Source: Candidatus Micrarchaeaceae archaeon
GTDB taxonomy: Archaea > Micrarchaeota > Micrarchaeia > Micrarchaeales > CABMGC01
NCBI GenBank assembly: GCA_027310795.1
Contig: DAIDAD010000018.1
Span: 1-9,316 of the forward strand
Direction of reading: 5' to 3'
DNA: 9,316 bases
In this document: positions 4,159 through 9,316 of the stretch, piece by piece
Numbering within the stretch: position 1 is the first letter of the stretch
Layout of the letters: every line of letters starts with the position of its first letter
Notes under the pieces: model-generated
The model's input: the letters and a program-made list of their open reading frames with translations, nothing else
Database searches by the model: none
What the model was told of the DNA's origin: nothing
Translations under genes and position numbers: made by a program

Positions 4159-7100
4159 GCAGGCTGAACTGTCCATCATCGGCAGGCTCCTCTGCTGTGC
4201 CGAATATGCTGCTTATCTCTTCTCTTACAAGGTATAGCCTCTGTTTTATGTAGTCGTCAAGGTCGTACCTGTCTGCAAGGTTTATTGCCGAGACAAGGTA
4301 TTTCTCTATCCCGCCTTTTGACACAGTGAGCAGCAGCTTCCCGCCATCCCTCGTGCACTTGCCAGAGAGCGGAATGCGCCTGTACTTTGAATTGCAGGTT
4401 GAACACCTGAACGACTGCCTTGAGAATGAGTGCAGGTTGCCTATCAGATCAGGTATGAAGTGCCCGGTTATCACACGCCTTGCGGCGTTGCGCTTGTCGA
4501 CCGCGTATATTATGTCCATTAGGCTGAATTCAGCTTCAAGTTTCTCGTTCATGGTCTTGAACTGCGTGTAGCTGCTCCTTTTTGGCGAGTCAGAGACAGC
4601 ATGCATGGAAGATGGCATTGTGAACATTAAGTTCGAAAAAACCGCTTTCGACTTGAGCCTGTCCTCGACAAGCTCCACCTTTGCCTCTGAAGGCGATGAA
4701 TTCGCATATGCCTTCCTGTAGAATTCAAGGTCGTATCCTTTTACCACCTCCATCGCATGAACTTCGTCGTCCACCTCTTCAGGGTTTATGTTCACAGTGA
4801 GTATGAGAGGTATGTCCATGCTTCCGCCTACGCTGCTCGGGAAGTATTCCCTTGAGAAGTTTATCAGCGCATCGAGAAGCAGCATCGTAGCGTCTTCGTC
4901 TCCGTCGCAATTCCTCCTTCTTGCAGATATTGTGTAGGGATGTGCGAAGCCGACGCTTGCTTCTGTAAACCCTATGATCCTGTTAGTGACTCCGCATGAA
5001 GTGTGAGGTGAGAGTGTTATCGCAAGCTCTCCGACCATGTCTTTTATGCTGTCGGTGGAATAGAAAGGTTTCATACAGTACAGCCTTTCAAGCATCTCAT
5101 TCAGGAATTTTGCTGTCTTGAGAAGGTACTCTGCGCCCCTTCTGTTTATTATCACGTCCTGGTGCATCATCTCGACAAGCTGCGCATCGCTCGTCAGTTC
5201 TTTGCCCTCATAGTCCTTGGTGTAGCCCAACTCTCTTGCTTTCTCGACGGTTATCCCTATCTCTGCAGGGTAGAAGTGCGTTATTGGCATGTCTGTCGCA
5301 TCGAACCTTGATGTCCCGTCCTTGAATATGAATACGCCATTGAATGCGCGCAGGATTCCTTTCTCCATAGGTTCTGTATACTTGTTGCTGTTTGACATCC
5401 CTTTTACTCCCTTGACTATCTTCGGCATGCTGCTGATTTTGAGCTTCTGCATCGCGTCTGAGACCAGCTTTGAGAGGTTTATCTCCCTTTTGTAGTAACC
5501 TATGCCCTTAACGTTGCATTTGGGGCATGTCTCTTCAACCACTGCGGAGCAGACGGGGCATATCTTTTCTATGTATGAATGCTGCCCGCAGTCATAGCAG
5601 TAAGGCGTGTCTATCGTGCGCTTGCAGCTGCTGCACTTGTATCTTGCAATCTCTACAGTCATCTGGTGCCTGAATTTCTTCGAGTCGTTAGAATATGCGT
5701 TTGTTATGTTCCTATCCCTGCCAGCATAGTCGCCCAATGGAAAGAGTATGTTCGGCGCTGGCTTCATCAACCTCTCCTTCGCTTTTTCAGGCCTGCCTAT
5801 CCTAGCCCCTAAGAACGTAGACCTTTGCGGTATTTTGAAATCGCTTATCGAATTCACGTATTCTAGCGGGTCAGTCGTCAGTTTTGCGGGTTTATCGTTA
5901 TTTGTTCCGAGGGAAGCGGCAAGGCTCCTTCCATTTTCATTCTCAATTATCATAGTATCGTTATGCATTGTGTGCGGAACGTTGAGCAGTTCGAGTATCC
6001 GTTTTATCTTCTGGCCCGCCGGCAACTCTACCGCGGCTTTCCTGTCAAGCGCAGCTTTGGAATTTCCCTTGAGATATGCGCGCAGCTCCGCAATCTCGGA
6101 AGTGGATACTGCCTGGAACTCGAACAGGAACTTCGGATGTATTGGTATAGAGTAGTCTGCGGAAATGGCATACGCCTCGTCAAAGCTTATTCCCTTGTGG
6201 TCAGGCTTTGCCCCTGGCTCCTTCTCCTTCAATTCAAGTTCCCATAATTCCTCGGTATAGCTCGGCTGTTTCAGCTGCGTATTCGACTTCTTGAAATCTC
6301 CATATGTGATCAGCATGTCGCCTAACGATAGCACTTCCGCAACCTGTTCCTTCAGCTGCTCTGCCGTGGCTGCATCGTTTATGCGCAGAGCATCGCCGTT
6401 CTTCAGCCTTACGAATGGCCCTTCTATAGAATCAACGGGCACAGCAACGCATCCCTTGCCAGGGAATTCTATCTTCATCTGCGTGCCTGTCGCTATGAAG
6501 CTGCGCAGTATTATCATGGTCGCTGGGCTTACTCCTTTTGCCGCTATGCCCGTGAATCTGCTCCTTCCGTACCTCAGCCGGAATCCGCCTGACCTTCCAG
6601 GATATGCGAGTATAGGCCTGCCTGCCACTATCTCTTCGAGGAAGACAGCCCTGTTGTCCTTGGACTCGTTTTTCTTCACGTCTACTTTTATTATGTTGTT
6701 CAGCCAGCTCCAGTCGAGGCCTACGCTCTTCGTCTCCTTGAGTATCTTCTTCGCTTTCTGCGCTATCCCTTCGCACACGACCAGCGGCACTCCGCCGCGC
6801 ACCTTGTTCGTTATCGGTATGTCCTTGCCGTTCGGCAGTATCCGCTTCAGGTTTGCATGCACACTCACCTCCAGGTTCCCAGGCGGCATCCCGTCTATGC
6901 ATACAGGGCAGTTGGAGAGTATTTCGCGTACGTCCTGCTCCGGTGGTTTGTACTGCAGCCTTGCTATCCTTTCATGGTACAGCTCTGTTTCCTCAAGGTA
7001 CCTTTCTATCTCGTCATCAGTAGGTTCGTAATCGCTTATCTTGAATATTTTCCTGCAGTAATCAGCAAGCGCAACGGACAGTGCAGCGTTTGTCCCGCCT

Positions 7101-7531
7101 GCTCCCCTTATAGGCCCTGCATAGCATATGCAGAGGTAATCGGTGCCGTCCCTGTTCTTGTACTTCGATATGCTGCTTATCCCTTCGGTCGGTGCGACGA
7201 GTATGCCTTCCGTTAGGACCGCGGTGCCTACCCTCACTGCCATCTCTATCCTTTTGAGATCCTCCATTCCAGAGAACCTTTCATTTACACATATCTCTTT
7301 TGCCACCTCGAATGCAAGCATGCTTCTCGATTGGCCCCTGTTGAGCGAGCGTATTATAGCCGCAATGCCTTCTATGTTTATCAGCCCTTCGACCCTGCTT
7401 GCGAGATCCGGCGCTGGTCTTATCTCCACATATGGCTTAGGGTCATAGCCCTTTGCCCTTGCTTCCGATGCTACAGAATAGGCTTTGTTGAAATCATTCT
7501 GCAGTTTGTTGAAATACGCGTCTATGTCCAT
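4145..7531 (-). CDS. polC: DNA polymerase D large subunit DP2 (catalytic)
   Basis: This 1128-residue protein is the polymerase subunit of heterodimeric archaeal PolD, the replicative or co-replicative DNA polymerase of many archaea. Family signatures include G-G-F-R-L-R-Y-G-R-S-R at 315-325 and the catalytic R-R-N-C-D-G-D-E-D at 872-880, where N874, D876 and D878 correspond to metal-binding residues of the double-psi-barrel active site. A paired zinc module lies in the middle (C633, C636, C645, C648; C658, C661, C669, C672). A third zinc site near the C-terminus has C1043, C1046 and C1059, but aspartate D1062 where the fourth cysteine is usual. The C-terminus Q1121-F-S-L-L-K-Y-V resembles a PCNA-interacting box. 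No intein interrupts the active site, unlike in some Pyrococcus orthologs. The start is one base after the DP1 stop, with AAGGA (7541-7537) as ribosome-binding site. Confidence 0.97.
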   Translation of the reverse strand: MDIDAYFNKLQNDFNKAYSVASEARAKGYDPKPYVEIRPAPDLASRVEGLINIEGIAAIIRSLNRGQSRSMLAFEVAKEICVNERFSGMEDLKRIEMAVRVGTAVLTEGILVAPTEGISSISKYKNRDGTDYLCICYAGPIRGAGGTNAALSVALADYCRKIFKISDYEPTDDEIERYLEETELYHERIARLQYKPPEQDVREILSNCPVCIDGMPPGNLEVSVHANLKRILPNGKDIPITNKVRGGVPLVVCEGIAQKAKKILKETKSVGLDWSWLNNIIKVDVKKNESKDNRAVFLEEIVAGRPILAYPGRSGGFRLRYGRSRFTGIAAKGVSPATMIILRSFIATGTQMKIEFPGKGCVAVPVDSIEGPFVRLKNGDALRINDAATAEQLKEQVAEVLSLGDMLITYGDFKKSNTQLKQPSYTEELWELELKEKEPGAKPDHKGISFDEAYAISADYSIPIHPKFLFEFQAVSTSEIAELRAYLKGNSKAALDRKAAVELPAGQKIKRILELLNVPHTMHNDTMIIENENGRSLAASLGTNNDKPAKLTTDPLEYVNSISDFKIPQRSTFLGARIGRPEKAKERLMKPAPNILFPLGDYAGRDRNITNAYSNDSKKFRHQMTVEIARYKCSSCKRTIDTPYCYDCGQHSYIEKICPVCSAVVEETCPKCNVKGIGYYKREINLSKLVSDAMQKLKISSMPKIVKGVKGMSNSNKYTEPMEKGILRAFNGVFIFKDGTSRFDATDMPITHFYPAEIGITVEKARELGYTKDYEGKELTSDAQLVEMMHQDVIINRRGAEYLLKTAKFLNEMLERLYCMKPFYSTDSIKDMVGELAITLSPHTSCGVTNRIIGFTEASVGFAHPYTISARRRNCDGDEDATMLLLDALINFSREYFPSSVGGSMDIPLILTVNINPEEVDDEVHAMEVVKGYDLEFYRKAYANSSPSEAKVELVEDRLKSKAVFSNLMFTMPSSMHAVSDSPKRSSYTQFKTMNEKLEAEFSLMDIIYAVDKRNAARRVITGHFIPDLIGNLHSFSRQSFRCSTCNSKYRRIPLSGKCTRDGGKLLLTVSKGGIEKYLVSAINLADRYDLDDYIKQRLYLVREEISSIFGTAEEPADDGQFSLLKYV

Positions 7532-7532
7532 A

Positions 7533-9041
7533 TTAATCCTTCATGATATTGAAGTCTATGTTTGAGACGTTCATCGCCTTTGCCCAGTATACAGGCAGCA
7601 GCGCCGGCGTTGGCATGTGGCCGAGCTTTATCTGGTATGATGTCCTCGCCTGCCAGGTGCCGCTGTTTATTATCATAGTGCCATGGTATTCCGACTGGCC
7701 GTTCTTGTGCAGGTGCCCCATGTGCAGTATGTCAGGCACCTGGTCTATTATCATCTGATCTGTCGACGAAGGGACTATCGGGTTGTGACCGTATACTGGT
7801 GAAAGGTGCCTGCGCTTCAGTACTTCGAGCATTGCGCCTTCGGGCCTTGAATAGCTCAGTCCCTTTATTCCCTGAATTACAGAATCGAGGGAAGTGCCGT
7901 GGTATGAAAGGATCTTTATCCCGTCAAGCGTCACGTAACCAGGGTTCGAGAGCATGTGCATGTTCTTGTACTTCATCTCCTTCAGGAACTCTTCTGCGAG
8001 CGGCGGCTGCGGTTCTGCCCTCTGCATCGCATCATGATTTCCAGGGAGCATGAATATCTCTATGCTGTCGGGCACCTCTGAAAGCAGTTCGAACAGCAGG
8101 TTATACTGCCTGTATATGTCCTCTATCACAAGCTCGGATTCCTGATTGGGGTAAACGCCTATCCCGTCGACAAGATCCCCGCCTATCACTATGTATTTCA
8201 CCTTCTCAGCTATTTCCTGCTTATAGTCAGTGCCGAGGTTTATCCATTTGAGGAAGTTCCTGAACTGCTTCTCCATGAAGAGCTTTGACCCGACATGCAC
8301 ATCCGACATTAAGGCTATGCCGTGCTCCTCTTCAGTGTGCTTCCTCTGCCTTATGGGTATGTCCGGCCTTACAATCATCCTTGCAATTATGAAAGGCGAG
8401 GATATCCTGCCGTTTATCCCTATGACCTCGTCTACGATTATCTTCTCCGCTTCGGCAAAGAGTGCGGCGTGCTCCCTCGACGATTCCTTCTGCGGCCTTA
8501 GGAACATGACCTTTGCAGTTCCGGTCTCATCCTCTATTGTTACAAGCACATGTCCGTTTTTGGTTATTATCTTGTCGTATACCATGCCGAGTATGCTTAC
8601 GTCCCTGCCGTTCATGTACTGCTTCATGCTGTCTATGCTCTTGAGCACTTCTGTGAATTTGGGGTTTCTGCCAGACATTATCATCGTCTTCAGCCTGCGC
8701 AACCTGTCGTTGAAATAATCGGCGAAGTCCGATGCTCTTGCGCCTGTCTTCTTGACCTCGAGGTTGCTCACTGAAAAATCAGCAGCGTGGCTGGGGCTTA
8801 CCCTCGGCTTCTGCGCCGTAAATTCCTTCGGCGCTGGCATCTGAATGCGTTCCTTCATTATCTGCGCAAGCACTTCCTTGTTGAGTATCCTTGGTTCTTC
8901 AGAATCCTTGAAAAAATTGACAACATACGCGGCTAAAGACTCGATGTCCATGTCATTGAGCTCTGCTGCATACAGGTCGGAGCTTATGATAGCTATGCCA
9001 TTAAGTCTCTTTGCAAGCTCGGTTACTGATGCCCCTATCAT
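7533..9041 (-). CDS. polB: DNA polymerase D small subunit DP1 (3'-5' proofreading exonuclease)
   Basis: This 502-residue protein partners DP2 and supplies 3'-5' proofreading. The layout is an N-terminal helical region (about 1-65), a low-complexity linker (about 66-105), an OB-fold-like section (about 145-230), and a C-terminal calcineurin-like phosphoesterase domain related to Mre11. The metal ligands look complete: D247-x-H249 in S-D-V-H-V-G-S, D289 in G-G-D-L-V-D-G, N335-H336 in P-G-N-H-D, H381 in S-Y-H-G-T, and H443-x-H445 in M-G-H-L-H. An active nuclease is therefore expected. It is shorter than the Pyrococcus subunit (about 600 residues), mainly through a smaller N-terminal and linker region. 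The ATG at 9041 is the only reasonable start: no in-frame start codon lies upstream near the TATA boxes, and GGGTGAT abuts it. The gene heads the DP1-DP2 operon. Confidence 0.95.
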   Translation of the reverse strand: MIGASVTELAKRLNGIAIISSDLYAAELNDMDIESLAAYVVNFFKDSEEPRILNKEVLAQIMKERIQMPAPKEFTAQKPRVSPSHAADFSVSNLEVKKTGARASDFADYFNDRLRRLKTMIMSGRNPKFTEVLKSIDSMKQYMNGRDVSILGMVYDKIITKNGHVLVTIEDETGTAKVMFLRPQKESSREHAALFAEAEKIIVDEVIGINGRISSPFIIARMIVRPDIPIRQRKHTEEEHGIALMSDVHVGSKLFMEKQFRNFLKWINLGTDYKQEIAEKVKYIVIGGDLVDGIGVYPNQESELVIEDIYRQYNLLFELLSEVPDSIEIFMLPGNHDAMQRAEPQPPLAEEFLKEMKYKNMHMLSNPGYVTLDGIKILSYHGTSLDSVIQGIKGLSYSRPEGAMLEVLKRRHLSPVYGHNPIVPSSTDQMIIDQVPDILHMGHLHKNGQSEYHGTMIINSGTWQARTSYQIKLGHMPTPALLPVYWAKAMNVSNIDFNIMKD

Positions 9042-9060
9042 ATCACCCGCATGATTAGCG

Positions 9061-9069
9061 CTATATATT
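9061..9069 (-). promoter_or_regulatory. Proximal TATA box of the polD operon
   Basis: AATATATAG on the minus strand is centred about 24 bases before the DP1 ATG. If used, the transcript would be leaderless. It competes with a better-formed BRE/TATA pair about 20 bases further upstream. Confidence 0.35.
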
Positions 9070-9080
9070 GCCCTATGTTT

Positions 9081-9094
9081 AATTTATACCTTTT
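9081..9094 (-). promoter_or_regulatory. Distal BRE/TATA promoter of the polD operon
   Basis: On the minus strand AAAAGG (9094-9089), a good TFB-recognition sequence, is followed directly by TATAAATT (9088-9081). Usual spacing places the start site near 9058-9060 and leaves a leader of about 18 bases containing GGGTGAT (9048-9042), which can pair with the 16S 3' end. I consider this the likelier promoter because the BRE and TATA are both good. Confidence 0.5.
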
Positions 9095-9115
9095 GCAGAA
9101 ACTATAATTGCTCTG

Positions 9116-9128
9116 CCTTACCGTAAGG
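9116..9128. promoter_or_regulatory. 13-bp dyad, possible operator upstream of the polD promoter
   Basis: CCTTAC-C-GTAAGG is a perfect 6-bp inverted repeat around one central base. It cannot form a hairpin with a one-base loop, so if functional it would be a DNA-binding site for a dimeric protein. It lies about 22 bp upstream of the distal BRE, where an activator or repressor could bind. This rests on symmetry and position only. Confidence 0.25.
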
Positions 9129-9170
9129 TATTTAATAATAATATAGGAAATCTGGCAAGCTGCGGGTTTG

Positions 9171-9316
9171 TTACTTTTTATGGGCTTTCTGCTCCAGCTT
9201 GGCCTCTTCTATGTCAAGGCTTTTTGCGAGCTGCGCCTTATTCTTCGGGTCTATCTTCTCAGAGAGCAGTTCGAGGTGGCTCACGTTGCACCTCCTCTCA
9301 TTTGTCCTTATTGCAG
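9171..9316 (-). CDS. Unrecognised gene, 3' end only, or 37-aa small protein starting at 9284
   Basis: On the minus strand a frame is open from the window edge to a TAA at 9173-9171 and encodes a Lys/Glu/Leu-rich, probably helical C-terminus ending K-A-H-K-K. Two readings are possible. In one, the frame continues from outside the window; the visible part would then start A-I-R-T-N-E-R-R-C-N and be the end of a longer gene. In the other, translation starts at the GTG at 9284-9282, which has a perfect GGAGGTG ribosome-binding site at 9295-9289, four bases away. That gives a 37-residue protein starting M-S-H-L-E-L-L. The strong site could equally be a chance consequence of the Arg-Arg codons AGG-AGG in a longer gene. 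I do not recognise the family. It lies upstream of DP1 on the same strand, separated by 129 bp that hold the polD promoter. Confidence 0.55.
   Translation of the reverse strand, partial: AIRTNERRCNVSHLELLSEKIDPKNKAQLAKSLDIEEAKLEQKAHKK

Noticed and set aside
6432..6902. Minus-strand open frame of 156 codons within DP2 in another frame
   Set aside because: It overlaps conserved DP2 coding sequence, is extremely Arg/Glu-rich as an out-of-frame reading would be, and has no start signal.
6291..7031. Plus-strand open frame of 246 codons inside the DP2 gene
   Set aside because: It lies wholly antisense to strongly conserved DP2 sequence, has a Ser/Pro/Phe-rich composition typical of antisense shadows, and shows no recognisable domain.
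8230..8718. Plus-strand open frame of 162 codons opposite DP1
   Set aside because: It is antisense to the conserved OB and phosphoesterase regions of DP1, and its hydrophobic composition reflects the complementary codons.
1..9316. CRISPR arrays, insertion sequences or integration sites
   Set aside because: I saw no regularly spaced repeats, transposase or integrase motifs, or flanking direct repeats at the tRNA.

Overview
This 9.3 kb window looks archaeal. It encodes both subunits of the archaeal D-family DNA polymerase (DP1 and DP2), a UPF0147 protein, a DUF929-type thioredoxin-like surface protein, and a tRNA interrupted by a bulge-helix-bulge intron. Spacing is very tight, several first genes seem to be read from nearly leaderless transcripts behind TATA boxes, and arginine is mostly encoded by AGG/AGA. 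A small-genome lineage such as Micrarchaeota/ARMAN-like DPANN fits, but this placement is an inference and not proven here.

Layout. (1) 1-1510, minus strand: a two-gene unit with a membrane-anchored, sequon-rich DUF929-like protein carrying a CxxC motif, followed 10 bases later by a polytopic membrane protein with a Cys-x-Cys motif that runs off the left edge. (2) 1511-1635: a divergent promoter region. (3) 1636-2778, plus strand: a TatD-family metal-dependent nuclease, then 7 bases later tRNA-Arg(TCT), then 15 bases later a UPF0147 gene. (4) 2833-4158, plus strand: a class III PLP-dependent aminotransferase. (5) 4145-9041, minus strand: a DP1-DP2 operon (one base between the genes) whose 3' end overlaps the convergent aminotransferase by 14 bp. 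(6) 9042-9170: the promoter region of the polymerase operon. (7) 9171-9316, minus strand: the 3' end of an unrecognised small or truncated gene. No stretch longer than 300 bases lacks a gene.

How the genes work together. DP1 (Mre11-like proofreading exonuclease) and DP2 (polymerase) form one enzyme and are co-expressed. The DUF929 protein and the CxC membrane protein may act together in extracytoplasmic thiol chemistry. The tRNA reads AGA/AGG, the main arginine codons of the surrounding genes, and it cannot form a normal T-loop unless its 14-nt intron is removed, so the local proteome depends on that splicing event.

Most notable observation: the tRNA-Arg intron lies in the T-loop (position 59/60), not the anticodon loop, and folds into a textbook 3-4-3 bulge-helix-bulge. 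No wholly new multigene system is evident. The other points of interest are a Cys-to-Asp change in the C-terminal zinc site of DP2, a PCNA-box-like C-terminus of DP2 encoded in the convergent overlap, and the redox-like membrane pair.
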